A stretch of 25,924 nt of DNA from a bacterium (GTDB lineage: Bacteria; JAMCPX01), in assembly GCA_021815065.1 (NCBI GenBank), contig JAKAHI010000002.1:1-25924 (forward strand), written 5' to 3'. The notes beneath the pieces were generated by a model. It ran no database searches. It was not told where the DNA came from and worked only from the letters and a program-made list of their open reading frames with translations. The translations under genes and the position numbers were made by a program. Positions 1 through 7,880 of the stretch are shown in pieces. Each line of letters begins with the position of its first letter. Within the stretch, counting starts at the first letter, position 1.

Positions 1-185
1 GCAGTTGTGCCAATACCGGAGGACCATTCTATAAAGACTCGTACTCGGTCCTGAAAGGCGTAGATAAGATCATCCCGGTTGATGTGTATGTTCCCGGATG
101 CCCGCCAAAGCCCGAGGCCTTGATAGAGGGGATCATGAAACTGCAGAAAAAGATAATGGAAGAAAAGAACCTGGTGAAAAAATAA
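1..185 (+). CDS. nuoB: NADH-quinone oxidoreductase subunit B, 3' end (partial)
   Basis: Only the last 60 codons are present; the reading frame begins at base 3 and the start lies upstream of the window. NuoB is the connecting-arm subunit of Complex I that carries the terminal iron-sulfur cluster N2, which hands electrons to quinone at the NuoB/NuoD interface. The fragment shows the two conserved late cysteines: one in SCANTGG near the window edge and one in VPGCPPKPEAL, the usual fourth cluster ligand region. The tail is short and lysine-rich (IMEEKNLVKK). The TAA stop shares its last base with the nuoC ATG, so the two genes are probably translationally coupled. The family call is very secure; only the N-terminus is unseen. 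Confidence 0.95.
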   Translation, partial: SCANTGGPFYKDSYSVLKGVDKIIPVDVYVPGCPPKPEALIEGIMKLQKKIMEEKNLVKK

Positions 186-658
186 TGGAACCAAAGAAGA
201 TTTACGGGATCTTGTCGGAAAAATTCGGTGGTAAGATAAAACAATTTGTTGAGAATACCTTACCTCCTTCCGTTCTTGTTGAAACCGATGCAATTGCCGA
301 TGTGTGCAGGTTTCTCAAGGAAGGAGACGGCCTGGACTTCACATCACTGATGTGTCTGAGCGGTGTGGATCTGAAAGAGCAGGGCAGGATGGCTGTTGTC
401 TATCATCTCCACTCGATGAAACAGAAACATAAGATCACGATAAAAGTGGAGCTGGACAGGAACAATCCGCATGTGCAAACCGTGGAGCAGGTCTGGCCGG
501 GGGCCAACTGGTACGAGCGCGAGGCATACGATCTTCTGGGGATTGTGTTTGACGGCCATTCGGATCTCAGGCGCATACTTCTGCCCGAGGACTGGGAAGG
601 CCATCCTTTGCGCAAGGATTATGTGTATCCGAAACGATACCATACATGGGATGTTTAG
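185..658 (+). CDS. nuoC: NADH-quinone oxidoreductase subunit C
   Basis: A 157-aa hydrophilic Complex I subunit (30-kDa family) of the peripheral arm, packing against NuoD. The diagnostic C-terminal block is clear: WYEREAYDLLGIVFDGHSDL followed by RRILLPEDWEGHPLRKDYV. I chose the ATG at 185 because it overlaps the nuoB stop (TAATG) and gives a normal family length. The same frame is open upstream to an ATG at 98, but that would add 29 residues encoded inside nuoB and is unlikely. The TAG stop at 656-658 is directly followed by the nuoD ATG with no spacer. NuoC and NuoD are separate genes here, not fused as in Escherichia coli. Confidence 0.95.
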   Translation: MEPKKIYGILSEKFGGKIKQFVENTLPPSVLVETDAIADVCRFLKEGDGLDFTSLMCLSGVDLKEQGRMAVVYHLHSMKQKHKITIKVELDRNNPHVQTVEQVWPGANWYEREAYDLLGIVFDGHSDLRRILLPEDWEGHPLRKDYVYPKRYHTWDV

Positions 659-1777
659 ATGACGAACGCCGATGAAAAATTCATGCAGGTAAATATGGGA
701 CCGCAGCATCCGAGTACCCATGGTGTACTCAGATTGCTGGTAACGACTGACGGCGAGGTCTTAAGCGGTGTAAAGCCGTACATCGGTTACCTCCACAGGG
801 CACTCGAGAAGATAGCTGAGCGGGTGACATACCCGCAGTTCTCTCCATTCACGGACCGGCTGGACTACCTTGCCTCCATGAACTGCAACCTTGCGTATGC
901 AATGACCGTGGAGAAGCTTCTTAACATCGAGGTCCCGCGCAGGGCGCAGATCCTGCGGGTTATCATGGCAGAATTGAACAGAATCTCGAGCCATCTGATA
1001 GCCTTTGGATCCTTTTCTTCCGATATGGGTGCTTTCACGCCTTTTCTCTTTGGAATACGGGAGCGGGAATTTATCAACGACCTGTTCGAAATTGCATGCG
1101 GGGCCAGACTGACGTATAACTATATTAGAATAGGCGGCGTTTCCAAGGACATTCCCGGCGGCTTTATCGAAAAAACAAGAGAGTTCCTTGATTATTTTCC
1201 TGCCAAGATAAAAGAGTACAACGAACTGCTTTCCTATAATGCTATTTTTATCAAGAGACTGGCAAACATCGCGGTCATAAGTCCTGATGATGCTTTTGAT
1301 TATGGTATAACCGGCCCGAACCTCAGGGCATCCGGCATCAAGTGGGATCTCAGGCGTGAAGAGCCTTACCTTATCTATAACGAACTTGATTTCGATATAC
1401 CGGTTGGAAAAGGCGAGATGGGCAAGACCGGCGATGCATGGGACAGGTACATGATGCGTATCTACGAAATGGAACAATCGGCAAAAATAGTCAGGCAGTG
1501 CCTTGATCTGCTTGCACCGGGCGATTACACTGCAAAGGTTTCCAAGGTACTGAAGCCTCCTGCAGGCGAGGTTTATGTCCGTGCAGAAAACCCGAGGGGA
1601 GAACTAGGCTTTTACCTTATCAGTGACGGCTCCACGAAACCGTACAGATTGAAAATCAGGGCGCCGTCCTTTGCAAACCTCAGTATTATCCCGAAACTTG
1701 CACGGGGCGTCATGATAGCAGACCTTGTAGCCATTATCGGAAGCCTGGACATCATTCTGCCGGAGATTGACAGATGA
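659..1777 (+). CDS. nuoD: NADH-quinone oxidoreductase subunit D
   Basis: The 49-kDa-type subunit of Complex I (372 aa), related to the large subunit of NiFe hydrogenases, which forms the quinone-binding pocket with NuoB. Visible signatures are NMGPQHPSTHGVLRLL near the N-terminus, GYLHRALEKIAERVTYPQ, DRLDYLASMNCNLAYAMTVE, and the C-terminal SDGSTKPYRLKIRAPSF ending in SLDIILPEIDR. The protein is shorter than the roughly 400-aa bacterial norm. The part between about residues 283 and 298 (LLAPGDYTAKVSKVLKPPAG) lacks the helix with an HHFK-type motif found in many bacterial homologues. Its last bases overlap the nuoH ATG (ATGA), so the genes are coupled. Function is secure. Confidence 0.95.
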   Translation: MTNADEKFMQVNMGPQHPSTHGVLRLLVTTDGEVLSGVKPYIGYLHRALEKIAERVTYPQFSPFTDRLDYLASMNCNLAYAMTVEKLLNIEVPRRAQILRVIMAELNRISSHLIAFGSFSSDMGAFTPFLFGIREREFINDLFEIACGARLTYNYIRIGGVSKDIPGGFIEKTREFLDYFPAKIKEYNELLSYNAIFIKRLANIAVISPDDAFDYGITGPNLRASGIKWDLRREEPYLIYNELDFDIPVGKGEMGKTGDAWDRYMMRIYEMEQSAKIVRQCLDLLAPGDYTAKVSKVLKPPAGEVYVRAENPRGELGFYLISDGSTKPYRLKIRAPSFANLSIIPKLARGVMIADLVAIIGSLDIILPEIDR

Positions 1778-2892
1778 CAGAACTTATAAACCGCATTCTT
1801 TCGGGTATGTCCCCTACCATGCCGCTGACGCGGTTGCTCATAACCATTCTTATCATGGTTGTTTCCGCTGCGATCGTACTTGCCGTTTCCTTACTCTATG
1901 AAGGCTTTGCTACGTATGCCGAAAGGAAGGTTGCAGGGGACATCCAGGCAAGGATAGGACCGAACCGGGTTGGCCCTTACGGACTTTTACAGTTCGTCGC
2001 CGACGGTGTAAAGCTGCTGCTCAAAGAAGATATTATTCCTTTTTACGCGGACAGATGGCTGTTCATTATAGCCCCGTATATTGTATTTACGGTTTCTTTT
2101 GCAGCATTTGTGCCCCTGTCGTACAGCGATCACGTCTCTATTGCAAACCTCAACGTCGGTGTGCTGTACATGATAGCCATCTCGTCTGTTGTCTCGATGG
2201 CGATACTGATGGGAGCATGGGGATCAAACAACAAGTGGTCGCTGTTCGGCGGTATGCGTGCAGTCGCACAGATTGTGAGCTATGAAATACCCATAGTTCT
2301 TTCCCTGCTTGCCGCTATCATTATACCGGCATCCCTGAGTATGCGGGACATTATCGCGTACCAATCGGGTGGTCTGGGTATATTCAGGTGGCTGGTGTTC
2401 AACAACCCGTTTACGCTCATCGCATTCTTTGTTTATTTCATAGCTGCCATAGCAGAGGTCAACAGGACGCCGTTCGACATACCGGAGGCGGAATCCGAGA
2501 TTGTCGCAGGATACCATACCGAGTATACGGGAATGCGGTTTGCATTCTTCTTCATGGCTGAATACGGTGACATGTTCGTGGTCAGCGCCATTGCCGCTAC
2601 GCTGTTTCTTGGAGGATGGCAGATACCGTTTATCGGAGGTATCCCAATGCCGGTATGGCTGAGAGAGGTACTTCAGGTCGGGGTATTTTTTACAAAGGTT
2701 TTTTTACTCATCTATGTCATGATGTGGATCCGGTGGACACTGCCCCGTCTCCGTGTCGATCAGCTTATGGAGTTATGCTGGAAATACCTCACGCCGATTG
2801 CGCTCTTTAACCTGATAGGGGCAAGCGTATGGGTATTGCTGCTGCATGATAGGGGTGTTTACGATATTATTGCAAGGGTGTTTACCCGCTGA
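1774..2892 (+). CDS. nuoH: NADH-quinone oxidoreductase subunit H
   Basis: A 372-aa integral membrane subunit (ND1 family) that joins the quinone chamber to the proton-pumping arm. Conserved blocks are GFATYAERKVAGDIQARIGP followed by NRVGPYGLLQFVADGVKLLLKED, and the charged loop EVNRTPFDIPEAESEIVAGY with HTEYTGMRFAFFFMAEY, which carries the acidic residues of the E-channel. About eight hydrophobic segments can be read. The ATG overlaps the nuoD stop by four bases. It directly follows nuoD, with no nuoE, nuoF or nuoG between them. The next gene, nuoI, starts 10 bases after its TGA. Confidence 0.95.
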   Translation: MTELINRILSGMSPTMPLTRLLITILIMVVSAAIVLAVSLLYEGFATYAERKVAGDIQARIGPNRVGPYGLLQFVADGVKLLLKEDIIPFYADRWLFIIAPYIVFTVSFAAFVPLSYSDHVSIANLNVGVLYMIAISSVVSMAILMGAWGSNNKWSLFGGMRAVAQIVSYEIPIVLSLLAAIIIPASLSMRDIIAYQSGGLGIFRWLVFNNPFTLIAFFVYFIAAIAEVNRTPFDIPEAESEIVAGYHTEYTGMRFAFFFMAEYGDMFVVSAIAATLFLGGWQIPFIGGIPMPVWLREVLQVGVFFTKVFLLIYVMMWIRWTLPRLRVDQLMELCWKYLTPIALFNLIGASVWVLLLHDRGVYDIIARVFTR

Positions 2893-2902
2893 GGGAGAAC
2901 CG

Positions 2903-3391
2903 ATGGCAGGATATTTTAAAAAAATGTATCATTCGATAAGCACCGTTCTCACGGGATTGGGTATCACCATCAAGTACGGTATAAATCCAAAGACAGAGGT
3001 TACCCAGCAGTATCCCGAGGTGAAAAGGGAGCCGCCGGAAGGATTCAGGGGCAAGCTGTTTGTCGATATCAATATATGTACAGGGTGTACTGCCTGTGCA
3101 AGGATATGCCCGGTCGACGCAATAACATTGAAGACGGTCAGGGACGAAAATAAGAAGCTGCGGCCCGTTCTCTTTGATATAGACAATGCCCGGTGTATAT
3201 ACTGCGGTCTTTGCGTTGAGGCATGCCCGGTCGATAACTGCCTTTACTTCGAAAAGAAATACGAGTTTTCAGCCTACTCAAAAGAGGATTTGATCTCTCA
3301 CTTCGGGCTCGGCGAAGTAAAACCCGCAGAGAGCAAGACGGAAGATAAAAAAACGGAAGCTGGAAAAGAAGGGAAAGAGGCTGCACAATGA
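2903..3391 (+). CDS. nuoI: NADH-quinone oxidoreductase subunit I
   Basis: A 162-aa ferredoxin-like Complex I subunit carrying two 4Fe-4S clusters (N6a and N6b) that relay electrons towards NuoB. Both motifs are intact: CTGCTACARICPVDA and CIYCGLCVEACPVD, each of the CxxCxxCxxxCP type. The ATG at 2903 follows a GAGGGAGAA ribosome-binding site; an in-frame ATG at 2846 lies inside nuoH and is rejected. The last 26 or so residues are a low-complexity lysine/glutamate tail (KTEDKKTEAGKEGKEAAQ) that is not part of the conserved fold. The stop overlaps the nuoJ ATG by four bases. Confidence 0.94.
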   Translation: MAGYFKKMYHSISTVLTGLGITIKYGINPKTEVTQQYPEVKREPPEGFRGKLFVDINICTGCTACARICPVDAITLKTVRDENKKLRPVLFDIDNARCIYCGLCVEACPVDNCLYFEKKYEFSAYSKEDLISHFGLGEVKPAESKTEDKKTEAGKEGKEAAQ

Positions 3392-3969
3392 GCGTAAATT
3401 CCTACACGGTACAGGCGGTATTTTTTTATATATTTGCAGCATTGATAGTCGGTTCTGCGCTCCTGGTCGTCTTGCTCAGGAACATTGTCAGGTCTGCGTT
3501 TGCACTATTTTTTACCCTGTTCGGGGTCGCCGGTATCTACATACTGCTTGGAGCCGATTTCGTCGGAGTAACGCAGGTGCTTATCTATATAGGCGGCGTC
3601 CTGATACTCATCGTGTTCGGTGTTATGCTGACGCATAATGTTTACAGTGTGGACATCTTCAATAAGCTCGGCACACTGGTCATGGGTACGGTCAGCGCGA
3701 TCGTTACCTTTACCATGATCTACTATGCGATCAAACCGGTGTCGTGGCTGTATATCGGGTATAAGGCGAATGCGCCGACTACCGGCCCGATCGGCAGGGA
3801 ATTGATGACCAGTTATCTGCTGCCATTCGAACTTGCCTCTGTGCTTCTGGTTCTTGCAATGATCGGTGCAGCGTACCTGATACGATCGGAAGTCAAGGTA
3901 AAGAAAGCAGCAGGGAACGGCGGACCGCCGGGTGAAAGGCCCGCTGACGGCATAAGGAAGGAGAATTAG
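3388..3969 (+). CDS. nuoJ: NADH-quinone oxidoreductase subunit J
   Basis: A 193-aa membrane subunit (ND6 family) of Complex I, predicted to have five transmembrane helices. The hallmark third-helix region is present: ALFFTLFGVAGIYILLGADF followed by VGVTQVLIYIGGVLILIVFGVML, where the mobile pi-bulge helix lies in known structures. The final 25 or so residues are polar and glycine/proline-rich. The ATG overlaps the nuoI stop (ATGA), and nuoK starts immediately after its TAG. Confidence 0.93.
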   Translation: MSVNSYTVQAVFFYIFAALIVGSALLVVLLRNIVRSAFALFFTLFGVAGIYILLGADFVGVTQVLIYIGGVLILIVFGVMLTHNVYSVDIFNKLGTLVMGTVSAIVTFTMIYYAIKPVSWLYIGYKANAPTTGPIGRELMTSYLLPFELASVLLVLAMIGAAYLIRSEVKVKKAAGNGGPPGERPADGIRKEN

Positions 3970-4287
3970 ATGTTACTTTCAACGATTACCTTATCGGATT
4001 ATCTTATTCTGTCCGGTTTATTGTTTTCTATAGGTGTCTTTGGCGTTCTGACGAGGAAAAACGCCATTGCCGTGTTAATGGGTATAGAGCTTATGCTGAA
4101 TGCAGCGAATATCAATCTTGTCGCTTTTTCGAAATTTATCGATACCGGGCTCAACGGCCAGATATTTGCCCTGTTCTCGATCGTGATTGCAGCGGCAGAG
4201 GTAGCTGTAGCCCTCGCCATCGTAATATCAATCTATAAAACAACAAGGACCATAGACCTTGACAAAGAAGATACGTTGAAAGGGTAG
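3970..4287 (+). CDS. nuoK: NADH-quinone oxidoreductase subunit K
   Basis: A 105-aa three-helix membrane subunit (ND4L family) of Complex I. Conserved buried glutamates lie in GIELMLNAANINLVAF and in the third helix region IVIAAAEVAVALAIVISIYK; these form part of the proton path. Length and motif order are typical. The ATG abuts the nuoJ TAG, with an AAGGAG ribosome-binding site at the end of nuoJ. The 73 bases after its stop are the only sizeable gap inside the operon. Confidence 0.93.
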   Translation: MLLSTITLSDYLILSGLLFSIGVFGVLTRKNAIAVLMGIELMLNAANINLVAFSKFIDTGLNGQIFALFSIVIAAAEVAVALAIVISIYKTTRTIDLDKEDTLKG

Positions 4288-4289
4288 GG

Positions 4290-4364
4290 ATGATGAATAT
4301 GAGAACAATCGCTGACAACGGATGTCCGCAAAAAGATATGTGTAGCGGGAGAACCTGGATATGA
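4290..4364 (+). CDS. Possible 24-aa leader ORF ahead of nuoL
   Basis: A short open frame (MMNMRTIADNGCPQKDMCSG and four more residues) fills the gap between nuoK and nuoL. An AGGG stands five bases before its ATG, and its TGA overlaps the nuoL ATG in the ATGA pattern used by other gene pairs in this operon. This layout would let ribosomes from nuoK re-initiate and pass into nuoL. I recognise no homologue. A frame this short can be open by chance, so a plain spacer remains quite possible. Confidence 0.3.
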   Translation: MMNMRTIADNGCPQKDMCSGRTWI

Positions 4365-6358
4365 TAGAACATTATATCTGGTTGATCCCGTTCCTGCCGT
4401 TGATCGGTGCTGCAACAAACCTTTTGATAGGAAAAAAATTACCGCATGCCGCCGTCAATATCATTGCGGTTGGCTCGATCTCTCTGTCCTTCGTACTCTC
4501 TGTCATCACGTATGTTCATCTTGTCTCATTGCCTGCCGAACAGAGGCAATTCGTCGATGTGGTTTACCCATGGATTGGACTCGGAAGTTTTCAGGTAAAC
4601 CTTTCATTCCTCGTCGATCCCTTGTCTACCGTTATGATCCTGATCGTGAGCGGTGTCGGTTCTGTCATACACCTGTACTCCGTAGGCTACATGCACGGAG
4701 ATAAACGGTACTCGCGGTACTTCGGATTTTTAAACCTTTTTGCATTTGCGATGCTTTTGCTGGTACTTTCCAACAGCATACTTTTGATGTTTGTGGGATG
4801 GGAGGGAGTGGGACTCTGCTCGTACCTGCTTATCGGATTCTGGTTCGAAAAAATCGAAAATGCACGGGCAGGTATGAAGGCATTTGTGGTGAACAGGATT
4901 GGCGATTTCGGATTTATTGTCGGTTTTCTGCTTCTCTTTACCGCAATCGGCATGAAGACAGGAACGTGGTCGCTCGATTACGGTGCAATAAAATCCAGCA
5001 TAAACATAGTCCCGACGGCAATTCTGACGATAGTCGGCATTATGCTGTTTGTGGGTGCTACGGGAAAATCCGCACAGATACCTCTCTATATCTGGCTGCC
5101 CGATGCAATGGCCGGTCCGACCCCGGTGAGTGCATTGATACACGCGGCAACCATGGTAACCGCAGGTGTTTACATGGTTGCACGGATGAATTTTCTCTAT
5201 GTCCTTGCACCGGATGCCTTACGGTTGATTGCCATTGTCGGTGCTTTGACCGCTTTTTTTGCCGCTACGATCGGACTTGTCCAGAATGACATAAAGAAGG
5301 TACTTGCCTATTCCACGGTGAGCCAGCTCGGCTATATGTTTATCGGGGTTGGGGTCGGCGCATTCGGTGCCGGTATTTTTCATCTTATGACCCATGCCTT
5401 TTTTAAGGCACTCTTGTTTCTTGGTTCCGGCAGCGTTATTCATGCCATGTCGGGAGAGCAGGATATAAGGAAAATGGGAGGGCTTGCCAAAAAACTGCCC
5501 ATAACAACTGCGACATTCCTTATTGGGACCCTTGCGATAACCGGTGTGCCGGGATTTGCGGGATTTTTCAGCAAGGACGATATCTTATACAGTGCGTACA
5601 TAAGCCCGTACGGCGGCAAGTTTATATGGCTGCTCGGTCTCATGGGTGCGCTCCTCACGGCATTCTATATGACCAGGCTTGTGATACTTACCTTCTTCGG
5701 CAAACCGAGAATGGATCACCATACAGCAGAGCATGTGCACGAATCCCCGAAGACAATGACCATACCGCTTATTATACTCGCAGTGCTGTCCGCAGTTGGA
5801 GGGTACCTCGGTATGCCCGGGGCGTTCGGCGTACATAATGTGTTTGCCCAATTCCTTGAACCGGTGTTTGCCTCGGGGTTTAAACTGCCCGAGGGCTCAC
5901 TGTCGCTCGAGTGGATTCTGATGGGCATATCGGTGCTTGCAGCCTTTTCCGGTATCGGTGTTGCGTATTATTTCTATGCGGTGAATATGGAATTGCCTGC
6001 GAAGACGGCGGAAAGCTTCAAGACCGCCTATACCTGGCTTCTGAACAAATATTACGTGGACGAGTTCTACCTCAAGTATGTCGTGGGCGGAGTCATGAAA
6101 TTAAAAGACCTGCTCTCATTGTTTGATTCCGGCATTATAGACGGTGCTGTCAATGGGACTGCAAAGCTCGGAAAAAAACTTTCGGATTTTGACGGAGCGT
6201 TCGACAGGATCGTTGTCGACGGCGCTGTCAATGCCGTAGGCGATGGGGTTGTGTCTGCTGGTGGTGTGCTGAGGAAACTGCAAACAGGTCTTGTGCAAAA
6301 CTATCTCATCTTCGCCATTGTGGGGATAGCCCTGTTGCTTTCATTTGTTTTATTATAG
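4361..6358 (+). CDS. nuoL: NADH-quinone oxidoreductase subunit L
   Basis: The largest proton-pumping (antiporter-like) subunit of Complex I, 665 aa, slightly longer than the common 610-640. Typical stretches are MFVGWEGVGLCSYLLIGFWF, GKSAQIPLYIWLPDAMAGPT with PVSALIHAATMVTAGVYM, and NDIKKVLAYSTVSQLGYMF with the conserved lysine. The C-terminal part carries the long lateral helix region and ends in a final transmembrane segment (LIFAIVGIALLLSFVLL). A GCGGGAGAA ribosome-binding site precedes the ATG. The gene follows the only gap in the operon and is separated from nuoM by 12 bases. Confidence 0.95.
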   Translation: MIEHYIWLIPFLPLIGAATNLLIGKKLPHAAVNIIAVGSISLSFVLSVITYVHLVSLPAEQRQFVDVVYPWIGLGSFQVNLSFLVDPLSTVMILIVSGVGSVIHLYSVGYMHGDKRYSRYFGFLNLFAFAMLLLVLSNSILLMFVGWEGVGLCSYLLIGFWFEKIENARAGMKAFVVNRIGDFGFIVGFLLLFTAIGMKTGTWSLDYGAIKSSINIVPTAILTIVGIMLFVGATGKSAQIPLYIWLPDAMAGPTPVSALIHAATMVTAGVYMVARMNFLYVLAPDALRLIAIVGALTAFFAATIGLVQNDIKKVLAYSTVSQLGYMFIGVGVGAFGAGIFHLMTHAFFKALLFLGSGSVIHAMSGEQDIRKMGGLAKKLPITTATFLIGTLAITGVPGFAGFFSKDDILYSAYISPYGGKFIWLLGLMGALLTAFYMTRLVILTFFGKPRMDHHTAEHVHESPKTMTIPLIILAVLSAVGGYLGMPGAFGVHNVFAQFLEPVFASGFKLPEGSLSLEWILMGISVLAAFSGIGVAYYFYAVNMELPAKTAESFKTAYTWLLNKYYVDEFYLKYVVGGVMKLKDLLSLFDSGIIDGAVNGTAKLGKKLSDFDGAFDRIVVDGAVNAVGDGVVSAGGVLRKLQTGLVQNYLIFAIVGIALLLSFVLL

Positions 6359-6370
6359 GAGGAAGAAGAA

Positions 6371-7870
6371 ATGTTGTCGAATTATCTTTTGAGCTGGATT
6401 GTTTTTACCCCGATGATTGGTTTTGTCCTCGTGCTGCTGATGCCGAGGGATAAGGTCGCATGGATCCGGTGGACTGCGGCGGTGTTCACGTTCATACCGA
6501 TGATCCTGTCTTTTTACCTGTACGCCATCATGAACCCTTCGGACGGCGGATTCCAGTTTATAGAAAAATATTCATGGATATCGGCATTTAACATACAGTA
6601 TTATCTCGGGATAGACGGCATAAGTGCACCCATGGTGATACTGACCGGCTTGCTTGGTTTCCTTTCGGTGTTTGCATCATGGAATATCAACAAGGCGCAC
6701 AAGGCTTATTTTGCCCTTTACCTGCTGCTCGTTACCGCAATGTTCGGGGTATTCATGTCACTGGATTTCTTCCTGTTCTATATATTCTGGGAATTGATGC
6801 TGTTCCCGATGTACTTTCTTATCGGTATCTGGGGCGGTCCCCGGAGGGAGTACGCAGCCATTAAGTTCTTCCTCTATACACTGGCAGGTAGCGTGCTCAT
6901 GCTGGTTGTCATACTGGCGTTTTATTTCAACAGCACGGATCCGTCTACCGGCAGGCACACCTTTGACATTGTAACACTCATGAATCAGGCAAATCAGGGA
7001 CCGTTTATAAAGGAGTTCTGGATACGGCTCGCCATGTACATTGCCCTGTTCATAGGGTTTGCAATAAAGGTGCCGGTATTCCCCTTCCATACGTGGCTTC
7101 CGGACGCGCACGTTGAAGCGCCAACAGCTATCAGTGTCATCCTCGCGGGTGTATTGCTGAAGATGGGCGCCTACGGTCTTATGAGGATAAGCTTCCCCTT
7201 GTTGCCTGACATGGCCCGGTATACTGCAATCGGACTGGCAATCCTCGGCCTTATCAATATCGTGTATGGTGCGCTGGTTGCCATGGCACAGACGGATTTC
7301 AAGAAGATGATTGCTTATTCTTCGGTAAGTCACATGGGTTTTGTGATACTCGGACTTTCGTCCATGACCTTTATCGGTTTTAACGGTGCTCTAATGCAGA
7401 TGTTCAATCACGGGATTATCACCGGGATGCTCTTTTTACTCGTCGGCGTTATCTACGACAGGGCGCACCACAGGGACCTCAACGGATTCGGAGGACTTGC
7501 CACCTATATGCCAATCTATGCAGGTATAACAAGCCTTGCATTTATGGGTTCACTGGGCTTGCCCGGATTGAGCGGATTTATCGGTGAGATACTGGTATTC
7601 CTGGGCAGTTTTAAGGTTTATCCAGTCATTGTTATTATATCGGCCACAGGGGTGATATTCACAGCGGCTTATTTTCTTTGGGCATATCAGAGGGTCTTTT
7701 TGGGTGCTGCGAACGAGAAGTATAAAGGTATCGCAGAGATAAACGGCAGGGAATTGTTTACCCTTATACCACTTGTTCTGATAGCACTGTTCTTCGGTGT
7801 GTATCCCGTGCCGTTCTTTAACCTTGTCGGGCCTTCGCTTTCAAAGTTGCTCATGATGGTAGGTCACTGA
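6371..7870 (+). CDS. nuoM: NADH-quinone oxidoreductase subunit M
   Basis: The second antiporter-like proton-pumping subunit of Complex I (499 aa, ND4 family). Diagnostic blocks are YIFWELMLFPMYFLIGIWGG, with the conserved glutamate in helix 5, then AIKVPVFPFHTWLPDAHVEA followed by PTAISVILAGVLLKMGAYG, and QTDFKKMIAYSSVSHMGFV. A strong AGGAGGAAG ribosome-binding site precedes the ATG, the clearest in the operon. It is followed by nuoN after a 10-base gap. Confidence 0.95.
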   Translation: MLSNYLLSWIVFTPMIGFVLVLLMPRDKVAWIRWTAAVFTFIPMILSFYLYAIMNPSDGGFQFIEKYSWISAFNIQYYLGIDGISAPMVILTGLLGFLSVFASWNINKAHKAYFALYLLLVTAMFGVFMSLDFFLFYIFWELMLFPMYFLIGIWGGPRREYAAIKFFLYTLAGSVLMLVVILAFYFNSTDPSTGRHTFDIVTLMNQANQGPFIKEFWIRLAMYIALFIGFAIKVPVFPFHTWLPDAHVEAPTAISVILAGVLLKMGAYGLMRISFPLLPDMARYTAIGLAILGLINIVYGALVAMAQTDFKKMIAYSSVSHMGFVILGLSSMTFIGFNGALMQMFNHGIITGMLFLLVGVIYDRAHHRDLNGFGGLATYMPIYAGITSLAFMGSLGLPGLSGFIGEILVFLGSFKVYPVIVIISATGVIFTAAYFLWAYQRVFLGAANEKYKGIAEINGRELFTLIPLVLIALFFGVYPVPFFNLVGPSLSKLLMMVGH

Positions 7871-7880
7871 TGGAGAAGAT

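Noticed and set aside
761..1477. A 238-codon open frame on the minus strand opposite nuoD
   Set aside because: It lies wholly antisense to a clearly conserved gene, gives a protein without recognisable motifs, and has no operon context. It is a shadow of nuoD codon use.
6758..7333. A 191-codon open frame on the minus strand opposite nuoM
   Set aside because: It is antisense to conserved nuoM sequence and its composition (many His, Arg, Gln, Tyr) is typical of a reverse-strand shadow.
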